A stretch of DNA of 64,000 bases from Dolomedes plantarius. Taxonomy: Eukaryota; Arthropoda; Arachnida; Araneae; Dolomedidae. The translations under genes and the position numbers were made by a program. The stretch spans positions 107,243,822 through 107,307,821 of the forward strand of contig OU015496.1 in assembly GCA_907164885.2 (NCBI GenBank), given 5' to 3'. Position 1 is the first letter of the stretch; each line of letters opens with the position of its first letter. The notes below the pieces were generated by a model. The model had not been told where the DNA came from and did no database searches. It worked only from the letters and a program-made list of their open reading frames with translations. This document shows positions 45,734-56,545 of this stretch, one piece after another.

Positions 45734-46039
45734 TGAATTCCCTTTTTTTTATTCTTTTTACTAAACATATCTTTCAATTTAAAACGTTTCTAACATAAAC
45801 CATAGGTTATTTCCTGAAACCCTTCTGCTTTAAGTTTTGTACTAATTAAATGTTAGAATCCCGTAAAAGATATTTTTTATTTGTTAGTATTCGAGCGAAT
45901 ACGCAAATCAGGTATATATGCTTTCTCACCAACATAAAATAGTCGATCATAATGACTATATACCACTCAAAGGGATTTTTTGCTTCATTCTTCATAGGCA
46001 ATGTTTAATCAACAAAGTTCTTCTCTATGTTGTTGTTCC
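45734..46039. other. Unassigned interval
   Basis: Parts of this stretch (45760-45990) resemble the complement of 43870-44110: 'gaatgaaatgtctggtatcc', 'gttgggagagcatatataac' and 'acgattctaacatttaat' there have counterparts here. The piggyBac therefore appears to lie between inverted flanking copies. Confidence 0.45.
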
Positions 46040-46375
46040 TATTGCCCTCTGTCCGGAAGGTCCAAAATAGGTCCATACAGGGTTCGGGCTTAGTAGAGCT
46101 GTTCCGGTTTATAATAGAACCACAAGGGTAGGAATTCGACTTTTAGCTAGTTGCCGCCACAATTCCGACGAAGAACCTCCAGTGGCGACATCTGAGGGGA
46201 TTGTACCTTCACCCACTGACCTCATAGAAGGACTTTCTATGAGGAGTCTACGGATTTAACGTGCCCACATCCGGACTAAACACGACGGTATTTAACTGTG
46301 CTTGTCGGGATTCCATCCGAGCACCCTCATTACTGAAAATTGACGAGCTACTCATAGTCTACCTCGGGCCCCCTT
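46040..46375 (-). mobile_element. tRNA-derived SINE, second family, copy 2
   Basis: On the minus strand the head starts 'gggggcccgaggtagactat' with a box-B-like 'ggatggaatcc' (about 46310), then the body blocks 'ggatgtgggcacgttaa', 'tatgaggtcagtg' and 'cccttgtggttctattataa' shared with the copies at 37818, 52791 and 53518. This is the longest copy. Confidence 0.75.
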
Positions 46376-46494
46376 CTCTCTGTGAAAACGACTAAATGGT
46401 CGTGAATTATGATAAACTGCTTTTAAACAATGGCTTGATTTTTAATGTCAAACTGGAAGGTTGGAAAAAGAGTACTCCTTCAGTTTTCCCCGAT

Positions 46495-46990
46495 CTTCCG
46501 TTAAATAACACAAGTTCTTATGCCTGTGGGTCGGCCACTTGTGCAGGCCGCCTCCGGCACGTTATTCCAGCAGGACAATGCCCATCCTCATGTCTCACGT
46601 CACACTCTGAACAGTCTCAGTGAAATTCACATCCTTTCCTGGCCGGCAGCATTACCCCATCTTTTTTCAATCGACCATGTGTGGGTTGCCATCGGACTTG
46701 CGGTGCACAGGGCACCGCAGACGCATACTGTACAGGAACTGGAAGCTGCAGTGGAATCGGCGTGGGAAGGAATATCTCATTAATAGCATCATAGAATGTA
46801 TGCCTCGGCGTTTAGAGGCCTGTATAGCTGCCCGGTGTGGCCACATTAGATACTGATTAAACAGTTTAATTTTTCATATCTTTATTTGTTTCTTTAATTA
46901 TCTGCATATGTGTCTTAACTCTACCGATCCTGTCATTTTCACATCACTACGAGCATTCCTTCTTGGTGTTGCAGTTTCACTTTTGACGAG
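46495..46990 (+). pseudogene. Tc1-family transposase C-terminal relic
   Basis: Plus strand: 'GTLFQQDNAHPHVSRHTLNS' (second catalytic Asp in QDNA.PH), 'LSWPAALPHLFSIDHVW' (where family members have the SPDLSPIEHVW motif, so the third acid is altered to Asp and the motif mutated), 'HRAPQTHTVQELEAAVESAW'. After one frameshift it continues 'INSIIECMPRRLEACIAAR' and 'GHIRY' with a stop at about 46855. The first catalytic Asp and the DNA-binding half are missing. The tail to 46990 looks like the Tc1 3' end. The DD41D mariner begins at 46995, inside or at the very end of this element, removing its right terminus. Confidence 0.85.
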
Positions 46991-46994
46991 TATA

Positions 46995-48589
46995 CAGGGT
47001 GTCCCAAAACGACCGCATAAACTCTGCACAGCTAGATTCCTCGTTGGGAGTACATAAAAACTGCCCAAAGAAGCGTTCCTGTACGATCCATAGTTTACGA
47101 GAAAAATACGAAAAACAAAGTATGACGTCACTGCCAGTGCAAAAAAAAAAACACTTTATTGGACATATCAACAGCATGCACAATTTAAAGCAGATGTTCA
47201 AAGTGTCCGCCGTGCATGTCGAGGCAGACTTGAGCACGCCGCGCAATGGCTGTCATCACACGTTGCAGCATCGTGGGGTCCACCGAAGTACAAGCAGCAT
47301 GCAGACGGGCAACTAAGTCCATTTGTGTTGAAACTACGTCTCGATACACCAGTTCCTTGAGATGGCCCCATAGGAAAAAATCCAATGGTGTAAGATCTGG
47401 CGAACGTTGCGGCCATAGAACCGGACCCCCACGTCCGATCCAGCGGCCGGGGTATTCCATATCCAGCCAACCACGTACAGGAGCACAGAAATGCGCCGGA
47501 GCCCCATCATGCTGAGACCAAAGTCCCTGTATTGCCGCTAATGATATGTCATCGAGGAACTCGGTTAAGACCTCATTGAGAAACACCAAGTGCGACTGTC
47601 CCGAGAGCCATTCAGGCAAGAGATATGGTCCAAGCAGGCGATCCCCGAGTATGCCGGCCCACACGTTAAGAGACCAACGTTCCTGATGTTTCTGCGGCCG
47701 GATTGCATGCGGATTGACCTGGGACCACATATGGCTGTTGTGATGGTTGAATACCCAATCACGAGTGAAACATGATTCATCAGTCAACAGGATATGTGCA
47801 ATGAAACCATTATCTGTGTTCTGTTGCTGCAACAGCCATTCACAGAAGGCCACGCGTTTCTGAAAGTCATCTGGTTTCAGACCTTGCACGGTTGTGTACC
47901 GAAATGGGTGTAGCCTCTCAGACCGTAAAAGCCTGTGCACAGTACTTTTACTCGAAGTCATCTCACGGGCTAATGCACGTGTGCTTACCTCGGGCATCTC
48001 TTCTACCCGCTGCAGTATTGCATCCGCCTGTGCTACCGTCAGGCCGCTCTGCGGTTTTCCAGTATCGTGAAGATTGGCTGTTGGCAAGACGCTTCCCGTA
48101 TTTCGCAGTCTGTCATCCAGCCTACGGATGACGATGACATCGGGAGGAAGGCGGGACGGATATCGACGGGCATACTCCCCAGCAGTTCGTAAGGCATTTC
48201 CATTACATCGGCCGTACATCAAGTACATGTCGCAGTAGTCACGAACGGAGTACATAGCCACCATACGAAGACTATCGGTAGCTGCAAGATGCAGCCTTTT
48301 AAATACCAGTTCAACGGCGGCTTAACGTCATTCCATGGCGCGCGCCTATGCATGACGCGATATGCGCGGCGAACGCTTTAAACATTATCGTCTGGAAAGA
48401 TATACAAATATTGTTGTTGATATGTCCAATAAAGTGTCTTTTTCTTGCACCGGCAGTGACGTCATACTTTGTTTTTCGTATTTTCCTCGTAAACTATGGA
48501 TCGTAGAGGAACGCATCTTTGGGCAGTTTTTATGTACTCCCAACGAGGAATCTAGCTGTGCAGAGTTTATGCGGTCGCTTTCGGACACC

Positions 48590-48592
<3 letters not shown>
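46995..48592 (-). mobile_element. Complete DD41D-type mariner element (1598 bp)
   Basis: Ends CAGGGTGTCCCAAAACGACC and (complement) CAGGGTGTCCGAAAGCGACC; the inverted repeats extend for about 178 bp (46995-47172 and 48416-48592) at roughly 93-95 percent identity by eye. TA flanks both ends (46993-46994 and 48593-48594). A single uninterrupted transposase gene lies between. The right flank is a (TA)n tract, the left flank a Tc1 relic. Confidence 0.95.
47185..48264 (-). CDS. Intact mariner-superfamily transposase (DD41D), 359 aa
   Basis: A full-length frame runs from ATG at 48264 to a stop at 47185 with no interruption. Residues 1-60 ('YLMYGRCNGNALRTAGEYAR') match the N-terminal helix-turn-helix I know as DUF4817-type in insect and spider transposases. 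Residues 73-120 form a second HTH ('STRALAREMTSSKSTVHRLL'). Catalytic acids are Asp162 (LLTDESCF), Asp253 (QHDGAPAHF) and Asp295 (SPDLTPLDFFLWG). The 41 residues between the last two define a DD41D enzyme (rosa/visitor-type), not DD34E Tc1 or DD34D mariner. The length equals what the family needs. The protein would bind the long inverted repeats and cut-and-paste at TA. The start is supported by the HTH beginning directly after it and by the gene fitting between the repeats. Likely active or very recently so. Confidence 0.93.
   Translation of the reverse strand: MVAMYSVRDYCDMYLMYGRCNGNALRTAGEYARRYPSRLPPDVIVIRRLDDRLRNTGSVLPTANLHDTGKPQSGLTVAQADAILQRVEEMPEVSTRALAREMTSSKSTVHRLLRSERLHPFRYTTVQGLKPDDFQKRVAFCEWLLQQQNTDNGFIAHILLTDESCFTRDWVFNHHNSHMWSQVNPHAIRPQKHQERWSLNVWAGILGDRLLGPYLLPEWLSGQSHLVFLNEVLTEFLDDISLAAIQGLWSQHDGAPAHFCAPVRGWLDMEYPGRWIGRGGPVLWPQRSPDLTPLDFFLWGHLKELVYRDVVSTQMDLVARLHAACTSVDPTMLQRVMTAIARRAQVCLDMHGGHFEHLL

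Positions 48593-48634
<42 letters not shown>
48593..48634. repeat. (TA)n microsatellite, mariner target
   Basis: Uninterrupted TA repeat immediately right of the mariner end, probably the insertion target or expanded from it. Confidence 0.95.
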
Positions 48635-48635
<1 letters not shown>

Positions 48636-49097
48636 CACCCTTAATGACCGTTATTACAAAGGGGGTATGAAATTTCCCATTCTAAAAAGAGAATCGGAAA
48701 AATGGGTCCCGTAAGCTAATGGTTAACAGTCCTGCATAACATTGCATACATCCTTGAAAGCAATTTTTAGTATAATAGTGAAAGTCATTATTACAGTCAA
48801 AGATATTTGATTACAAAAAGTAAGAAAGAATACATCCATATTGCTTCCATATCCTGTCCTGTTTCGTTAAAATCTTAGTAAAAGAACTAATACTTAGACA
48901 AAACCAGATATATTATTTTCAAAAGAATAATTGAAGTAAGATTTTTCTTTATAATAATTATATTATTATAAAGTAGAGTACTCTCTATTTCACTCTTAAG
49001 TGTTAAACGTGAATTTAGGTCTTTAATTATTATTGAAAGGTGTTAAATAAAAGTCAAATAACTCGTAAACAGGTATTATAAGGTACTTGTAATATAC
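48635..49097. other. Unassigned interval
   Basis: No gene or boundary recognised. Confidence 0.4.
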
Positions 49098-49845
49098 ATA
49101 AGGTTGTGTATTCGCCTATATTTCGTTGCGGTACAAAGAATAACACAAAAGCGGTGCCATTATTTTTAAAGATGCATTTGTAGTAAGAATATGTCTTGCT
49201 TGAGTTTCATTAGGAATAATTCATAGTTGAATCTCGAGACTAGATGTAAACATGTTTATTGGAAAAATATTATACGACGTTCGTTGACCCCTGATGACTG
49301 GCATAATTTAGAAATAAATTATTCTTAATGTAGTTCTATAGCATGGTTGTCTTGACAACATGGAAAGTAAGGAACGTTAAAAGTAAATGTTGTATTAATA
49401 CCTATAGCCTAGAAAACATTTTCTGGAGAAATTTTCTTCTAAAGGAAGATCTCATAAAAGGTAAGTAGAAAATAAATGGGCAATTTCTTTTTATTAACGC
49501 ATGCATTAAATAAAAAAAAAATATAAGTGCAATTGAAATTCTCATTATTACTTATTTAGAGATATCTAAAAATATGCCACTGCCCATTTATTTTCTACTT
49601 ACCTTTTATGAGATCTTCCTTTAGAAGAAAATTTCTCGACATTTTAAACGAACATTTTAAACACGTCGTATAATATTTTTCCAATAAACATGTTTACATC
49701 TAGTCTCGAGATTCAACTATGAATTATTCCTAATGAAACTCTTGCAAGACATATTCTTACTATAAATGCATCTTTAAAAATAATGGCACCGCTTTTGTGT
49801 TATTCTTTGTACCGCAACGAAATATAGGCGAATACACAACCTTAT
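49098..49845. repeat. 748-bp foldback / long inverted repeat
   Basis: The outer arms 49098-49280 and 49663-49845 (183 bp each) are complementary with only about three mismatches by eye. The inner arms 49426-49482 and 49581-49637 (57 bp) are perfectly complementary as far as I can see. The left arm has an extra 145 bp (49281-49425) where the right has 25 bp (49638-49662). The loop is 49483-49580. No open frame or TSD. A transcript would fold into a long hairpin. Confidence 0.95.
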
Positions 49846-50712
49846 AACAAAATAAGATATGAAAGCAATATCTCAAGGATAATGATCAAATACAGCTGTT
49901 ATAAAATTTATATAAAAAAACAGTCTCATACAAATATATGTAGATTAATGGTCATACGGCAAAATACCAAAAAACACTGAAAATATTTTATAAGGCATGC
50001 AGTATAAAAGAATTTATAAGTTTACTTGAAATTTGTATATATATATATATATATATATATGAATATTTTATAACATAAAATATGAAATGTGGTTGTTAAC
50101 AGGAAACTTTATTTTTTTGTCTTTCGGGATTTTGCAAAATTTATGTATACTTCACTTGTAGGTTGTAACTGGAAACTATGCATAACATACAGCAGTATGA
50201 AATCATATAACACTGAAAAAAGCTTTATTTGAAACACAGTATTAAATAATTTATATCTTTGCTTTATTTATGTAGAATATAAACCTACATTAATTTCGAA
50301 ACCGCCATCTTTATATTTTTGTATTTGAATTTATTTTTTTGGTTTTTACAAAATGTATCTATATTTTGTATGTAACTTGAAACTTAATATTAATGTTTCT
50401 TGGATATGATTGAAAAGAATTTTCTGTATTAGATCGTTAAATGGAGAATTGTAATGCTAAAATTTTATTCAGGATTCTCTTGATGTGCTTTGTTTTTGAC
50501 AACATTTGCAATTAAGCTAAAAGAATATTTCATGGCAATGTTTTAATTTATATATAATGAAATTTAGGGGGAGTATCTGTAAAATATGTTTGCTCTCTAT
50601 CAGTAAAAAATAATTTGCCACAAGATAAAAATCCTCTGTGGACCTGTCTAAATTATTACCAGAGAGACAGATAGACGTATCTTGTACTGTAAGTACGAAT
50701 ACGTAAATTTCG

Positions 50713-50748
<36 letters not shown>

Positions 50749-51175
50749 ATAATAATAAAAACTAAATAATTAAGGGAATAATAGTCTTAAAATACGGTAA
50801 CCTAAGTAAGTCTGTAACTGAGAATCCACTACCTCAATGGTTGCAAGTTTTATGACGTCAGTCATCTTGCGATTACAAGTTCTTAACTTCCACTCTGACT
50901 AGCGCCAGGCTTGGTGTTCTTTGGTTAAGTACTTTTAATCAATCTTAATTCATTTATTAATCATTTCTTCTGTTAATAATGGATTGTACGGTGTCTGAGT
51001 GTGTTTATATTATAGATCATACTCATCAGAAACAATCCATTGGTTTTTAGACAGTATTGACACCGCTGATGAAGAAATGCTGTCAAAAACATTATTCATA
51101 CTTTTCTTTACATGTTGTTTGTTCCTGGCTGCAAGTAGCTTTAGAGCTATTACTGGTTTTCTCTTTCATCTTATT

Positions 51176-51220
<45 letters not shown>

Positions 51221-51857
51221 AAAAAATTCACATTTATTCGCAAAGAAATATATAAATTTAAAAGTTTTTCATTTATTAAAAAAATTGCTATTTTACTTAT
51301 TTGGATAGGTAAGTATTCAAATTTAAAACCTAACATTGTAGTAGTACCCACATTATGTTCCTTAAGTCTTTGCCTTCTATCATTAATTACTATGTTGTAC
51401 ATACTAAAATTTCTCAGCATCTGCTCTGTTATCGGTACTATAGAGGCTTTGTATAGCTGTTCCGTCCAGCATCAGATGATCGTTCACAGGCGGCAGCACT
51501 AACCTAGTAATTTCTTATTTTTGTAAAGGCTAGTGGCAACATCCATTTTTTTTATCAGAAATCTGTTGCACATGTGGCGAGCAGAGGGTTTAAAACGGCT
51601 TTTGCTCAATTATTCTGTTTTTTATGTGTTCTCTTAAGTGAAAGGTTTGGATGATGTCTGGGGAAAGAAGGATATTTTTCGTCATTGATCTGTAAGTCAA
51701 ATCATAATTCATGTTCATTATGCTTATTGGGTTTTTCATTTCCCTAACGTTGATCCATCCCATATATTCAATTAAATTATGCAATTGTATCCTATTAATT
51801 GGGCAAGTGTATTCTATTATATCTGCAAGTAAATTCTATTAATCGCAAAAATATATA
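49846..51857. other. Unassigned AT-rich interval with microsatellites
   Basis: (TA)n tracts at 50036-50060, 50715-50745 and 51179-51215. The 167-codon frame at 50999-51502 runs through the last microsatellite (an Ile-Tyr repeat) and shows no known motif, so I do not call it a gene. No other content was recognised. Confidence 0.5.
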
Positions 51858-52078
51858 GTTTTTTTTTCCAATGCGGAGGCACTTGTCATCCAACACTCGC
51901 CTATACTACGCCGCAATTTTACTGCCCATTTTATTGTGGTGACACCATATAGGCGGACAGCATTACCCCCGATGAACGGACGACACGAACGGAGGCATTT
52001 TTCGTGGCGCGACGACAGGATTCGATCCGAGCACCCTCAGCACCGAAAACCAGTGTGCTGTACCACTGGGCCGCCACA
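51858..52078 (-). mobile_element. tRNA-derived SINE, third type
   Basis: On the minus strand: head 'ggcggcccagtggtacag' (box A) and 'cggatcgaatcctgtc' (box B about 52020), then a body ending in an A-rich tail at about 51858. It shares the phrase 'gagggtgctcggat' with the 46-kb SINE head, but the body differs. Confidence 0.75.
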
Positions 52079-52790
52079 AGCCCAATCGCAAATATATATT
52101 CTATTAATTTTGCAAATGAATACTATTACTGTTGCTTATGCAATTATTTTATTTGAATTTTAAATAAATCTTAAAACCTTACAGTCCACTAAAGCAATAA
52201 ATATCAACAATAGCTTTGTATAGCCTTTGTTATAGCCTTTGCAAAGTTAAGGTAGCAGCATTTCGCTTGCAATTAAAATCTGTATTGCATCAACAGGAGT
52301 CTCTTGGTTGACTATTGTAAGTGGCTGAAATACCCTTGACTTTGGTGCTCAAGATATGTTCTTAAATACAGTAAACTATTCCACAAACCTTGACGTTAGA
52401 TTTTTAGGTTCGACTCCGGTACGGACAGATGGTCCGTATGAAATTCGGAGAAAATGCGAAGGAGAATGAGATTTCTCAGTTAAAGACCGCGGATGGTCTT
52501 TGTTAAACAATCATGTCAATAAATTATTTCTATTATCACCTAATTTCGCTTAAAAAGACCGTTATTATTCGCCGAAAAGTAGTAAAAAAAATTTTCTCCC
52601 ATTTATTCGCTCATATCGGAAAATTTCGCATTTATTCGCATCTATTTCGTAAATACGAAAATTACGTATCATTAACTATAAGCTGCTTACTGTCTATTGA
52701 AAATTTTGATCCAAATGATTAACGTTGTGGAAATTAGGAATTTCTGACTATTATTGAAAGAAATTGATTATCAGATTGACTTAATATATA
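52079..52790. other. Interval with tRNA-like phrase and a dispersed repeat
   Basis: 52400-52420 contains 'aggttcgactccggtac', a box-B-like string without a clear box A, possibly a SINE scrap. 52571-52660 duplicates 20371-20460. Nothing else was recognised. Confidence 0.4.
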
Positions 52791-53010
52791 TAAGTTGTTG
52801 TCGTTAATTTCCCGTGGACTAGACCATAAACCAGGCCAGGCCCATAAAGGCTTTGCGGGTTGAATAGTGGGGCTCTGGTTTACAATAGTACCACAAGGGT
52901 TGAAGTCCGTTTTAGCTGGGCGCCATATCAATTTTGACCGAGCACCGCGCAGGACAATGGTAGTCAACCTGGTCCCTACCGTCCACTAGTGGTCTATTCA
53001 AGATTTCATG
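52791..53010 (-). mobile_element. SINE body fragment, second family
   Basis: Minus strand carries 'gcccagctaaaac', 'cccttgtggtactattgtaa' and 'gcctttatgggcctggcc', matching the 3' half of the 46-kb SINE. The tRNA head is absent. Confidence 0.65.
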
Positions 53011-53260
53011 GTGAGCGATGGGAATTTTTGTCCACTGTTAGTGGGAATTTTTGTCCATTGTTAAAAATTTTAGTCTTCCTACATATATCGAATACACTGC
53101 TAACACATTCGTGAGTTTGACTTTTTGAAATATGCTTTAGCAATTTACTTTTGTATTCCATCTCTAAACTTGAATTACAGGTAATAATTCCCCGGTCACT
53201 TCTTGAAGTATACTTGTGCACGAGAGAGCAACGAATTAGCTCCATAGCCATCCGTAGCTA

Positions 53261-53261
53261 G

Positions 53262-53344
<83 letters not shown>
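53261..53344. repeat. (CT)n(TA)n compound microsatellite
   Basis: About 12 CT units followed by about 29 TA units. Confidence 0.95.
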
Positions 53345-53347
<3 letters not shown>

Positions 53348-53517
53348 CATAAAGTATAAATAATAAGATAAATTTAAGTTCATATTTTTTGCAAACCCTC
53401 CCGGCTAAAATTTACTTCGCACTTGCGCTAAATTGAGTCACCGCGGATATGCACAGGTGGCGGTAAAAAAACTTTGCCATCAACAAAGATATAAAAGTGG
53501 GCTGTAGGTATTAAAAA

Positions 53518-53612
53518 GTCGACGGACATCTGGGGCCATCCTACCATCTCCAACTGTCGCTGACCTCATAGAGTGACTTTCCGGATATTAACGTGCCCAT
53601 ATCCGGCTTAGA
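53518..53612 (-). mobile_element. SINE internal fragment, second family
   Basis: Minus strand 'gccggatatgggcacgttaa' and 'ctctatgaggtcagcg' correspond to the central body of the 46-kb SINE. Confidence 0.65.
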
Positions 53613-53776
53613 AACGAAAAAGATAATAAGTACTTTTCATGATTTTACCGTGGTTTAACAAAGCCATGAAATAAGTCGTAAAACTTGCATCTATGTAAGA
53701 TTTCTTTATGTGCGAGTTGCTACTTACAAATATAAATATTTTTCCCTTTTGTTTTGCCCGATATGGGACTATATAT

Positions 53777-54384
53777 TGTTACGAGTTTGGTGCCAACTTG
53801 GCGTGTTATCGCCAGCATGCGATGTTTTGAATTTCACGTTAAATAAAAAAATGTTTTAGCACGTTCACGCGTCTACCATGGAGTAAGTAATTAATCCTGC
53901 TCTTGGGTCTATAGTTGGAAAATGGTTTGTTTAAGCGGCGGGGCAACACGGGTTTTGTTTCGTAGGTGAATAAGAGTATGGAATAAAAAGATCAGTTCTA
54001 AAGTTGTTTTGGATAGAATCGGTTGAGGTTTTTCAACAGGTGATATTCTTCTTGTAAAGTGTATTTCTCTCGGCTGGTGTAAGACGAGGTCCTTAGAAGG
54101 AAGGAGATTGTTGAGGTCGTATGCTACTTATTAACTGTTATATTGTATTAATTATTATCTCTAAATACCTCCTTGTTAAGAAAAGTTCTTAGGTGCTGGA
54201 ATTATTCAGCTTCCAGCGAAGATTCAACGTTTCTATTTTGTCTACTTCTGCAAGTTGTGAAAAAGTGAACTAAAGATTTAACGTTTGTAAAATTTATATT
54301 ATTCAATTTGCGGTAACTGGCATATATATTTTTGTATTTGAAATCACTTTTTAAAATATCTACCCGTTGTTCGGATTTGTTACA
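53777..54384. mobile_element. Solo LTR (608 bp), Ty3/gypsy-like
   Basis: Begins TGTTACGAG and ends TTGTTACA, giving TG...CA ends within a TGTTAC/GTTACA inverted pair, and is flanked by ATAT at 53773-53776 and 54385-54388. It has the size of an arthropod LTR, with no internal coding region on either side, so it is a solo LTR left by recombination. The 4-bp duplication falls in AT-rich DNA and could be partly chance. Confidence 0.62.
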
Positions 54385-54524
54385 ATATTCCTACTTTTGC
54401 TAAGAAAACTTTCGATACGTTTCGAAATCACAAAATTGAAAAAAAAAAGTGCAGAACTTACCACACTCCTAAGAATTAAACCTAAGCATATTAATAGAAC
54501 TGGGCACTTTTCCGTGGGGAGGAA

Positions 54525-54760
54525 AAATCGATGTTGATTTCAGGAAACGAATCTCAAGGACGCTTATCCCAGGAACTACTTGAATCAAGCAACTTGGCTT
54601 CTTGCGTGCTGCTCTCGACATTTTGATAAAGTTGCTACCGGTGAGAGATGTAAAAAAAAAAAAAAGTGACTAATGAGATTTTCTGGTAAGCACTTCAAGA
54701 ATTTTTGCGTCTCGGACTCCCTTTTTGTCAGCGTTTTCCCTCCAGTTCGCGAACACTTCA
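54525..54760. repeat. Dispersed repeat R1, copy D (fragment)
   Basis: Matches about 24720-24880: 'gacattttgat', then 'gtgactaatgagatttt' and 'ggtaagcactt'. The 66-codon frame at 54673 is incidental. Confidence 0.65.
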
Positions 54761-55108
54761 TTTTCTTAATCAGGATGTTTTCCCCCAGTCATCTAATTTT
54801 TCTTCCTGTGGTCATCAAAGTTGTGAAGGATATGAAAAGGAGTTTTGAAAAATGCCAGCATGTGTTCGTTTAAAGAAATATGTTTGAAAACTTTATCGAT
54901 CCGGGGATATAAATATTTTAGACTGCCTGAAAACTTAGGTCTTCTGGAATGAAATTTAATTTTTTTTTAAATTTTGATTTACTTGTTTCGATACAAATGT
55001 GTCTTTATATAAAACTCATTATGTCTGTGAGATCGATCTTCAATAGCGTGAATTTTTGTTTGGAAGAAAACTTGAAATTTTGAATTTTAAAGATTCTTCA
55101 GTTTTTGA
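54761..55108. other. Unassigned spacer
   Basis: No recognised content before the minisatellite. Confidence 0.4.
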
Positions 55109-55500
55109 CTTGCGGTTTCAGTCATTTTGTTCTAAAATTGTCATTGTATGTTCGGTTTAGTCATGTAATCATCGTAGAAACATGCGATTTGTGTCATTTT
55201 GTTCTAAAAGGTTAATTGTACATTCGATTTGTCCTTGCAATCATTGTAGACACATGCGGTTTGGATCATTTTGTTCTAAAAGTTTCCTTTTATGTTCGGT
55301 CTAGGCATGTAATCATCGTAGAAACAAGCGATTTATGTCATTTTGTTCTAAAAAGTTCATTGTATTTTCCGTTTAGAAATGTAATAATTGTAGAAACATG
55401 TGGTTTGTGTCTAATTGTTCTAAACGTTTCCTTTTATGTTCGGTCTAGCGATGCAATCATTCTAGAAACGTGCGATTTGTATAATTTTGTTCTCCGTATT
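55109..55500. repeat. 72-bp minisatellite, about 5.5 copies
   Basis: The landmark 'aatcatcgtagaaac' (with variants) starts at 55167, 55239, 55311, 55383 and 55455, an exact 72-base period with no indels. Each unit also has 'cattttgttctaaaa' and 'tatgttcggt'. Because 72 is divisible by three, the array stays open in one plus-strand frame (55216-55506), encoding repeated 'IIVET...FVLK' units. I consider the frame a by-product of the period. Confidence 0.95.
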
Positions 55501-56394
55501 CTATAGTACGTTTTAAATAAAGCAAAATTAAAATTGCTCCTTTTTTTCTGAGAATCTGTCATTCATGTAACCCTGAAACACAACATTTTCATGATAGTCC
55601 TTGATTTTATATCATTTGGAGGTGATAAGGATATAAGGATGCAGTTGATATTTCGTTTTGGCAACTGTTTCCATCTAATAGCGTAATAAAACTTAGTAAT
55701 CCATTAAAAATGTTTTAGTTTGCTTAAACATTGAGACATTATTTGAAATATAACTGTATAGCTGGCGAAAAGGTTAACGTTTAAAGAGGTTCCCAAATTG
55801 ACCAATATTATCCCAAACACACAAATTTTGAAGTAATCGGCTTTGAACTTCATGAGCAGCGTTCTCATTCAACCAACCAACCAATCGACCACATTGTTTG
55901 AAAATAAAGTTCACGACAACTACAAAATTTCTTATTACTAGATAAATGAGTTATGAAGTTCAAAATCTTAAGTATTTGGAATTTATAAATCTGGGGTCGA
56001 AACGAATAAATCAGCAAAAACTACAGCCCCAAACTAGTATTGATTTGGAAACTGCATTTCCTATGGATTTTATTTTATTTACTACTTAAATCCTCTATAG
56101 TTAGAAGATATTTCTATGTCATATAATCCAAAATTCGAGAAGTTGCTTGAAAAAAATATTTCAGCTCTTTCAAAAATGATATAAATCATGAAATTATTGA
56201 TTTTCTTTTTTTGTATTATCAGGATAAATGCCACTTTTCAAGAATAAATTGTTTGTGTTTTGGCTATTAGGTCCGTTGAATACGCTTACAGAAAGCTTTC
56301 AGTTAACAAGAAACATATTCTAGCAAGGAAATTGGAATGCAAAAGATGTAGGTCAGTGTTAAATATATTTGGTTTGGAGCGCTACGGTCAATTT
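55501..56394. other. Unassigned interval
   Basis: AT-rich, nothing recognised. Confidence 0.4.
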
Positions 56395-56545
56395 TTGCTA
56401 CACGAGGACTAATTAGACCGGGACCTAGTGCTTAAAGCTGATTCCGAACGGCTACAAACGTCCATGCCAAGAGTGGGATTCGAACCCACAGACATGATAC
56501 CGAATGCCAGCGCCCTAGCCATTCGGCCATCGTTCGGCTTATATG
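56395..56545 (-). mobile_element. tRNA-derived SINE, copy 2
   Basis: Minus strand: 'gccgaacgatggccgaatgg' with box A, then 'gtgggttcgaatcccactct' with a perfect box B, then the same body as 4320-4500. One 'ctaattag' tail unit. The tRNA-like head is well preserved, but the fixed body and tail and a second copy at 4.4 kb identify it as a SINE. Confidence 0.78.

Noticed and set aside
48593..48634. AT dinucleotide tracts as a replication origin or regulatory element
   Set aside because: Simple microsatellites with no supporting motif; the same kind of tract occurs at many other positions in the window.
50999..51502. 167-codon open frame
   Set aside because: It passes through a (TA)n microsatellite encoding Ile-Tyr repeats and shows no family motif.
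55109..55500. Regular repeats that could suggest a CRISPR-like array
   Set aside because: The unit is a continuous 72-bp tandem repeat with no unique spacers, and the surrounding DNA is eukaryotic.
56395..56545. tRNA-like sequence with perfect box B on the minus strand (and similar ones at 4445, 46310 and 52020)
   Set aside because: Each is joined to a shared non-tRNA body and occurs in several copies, which marks SINEs; none folds cleanly as a whole tRNA by eye.
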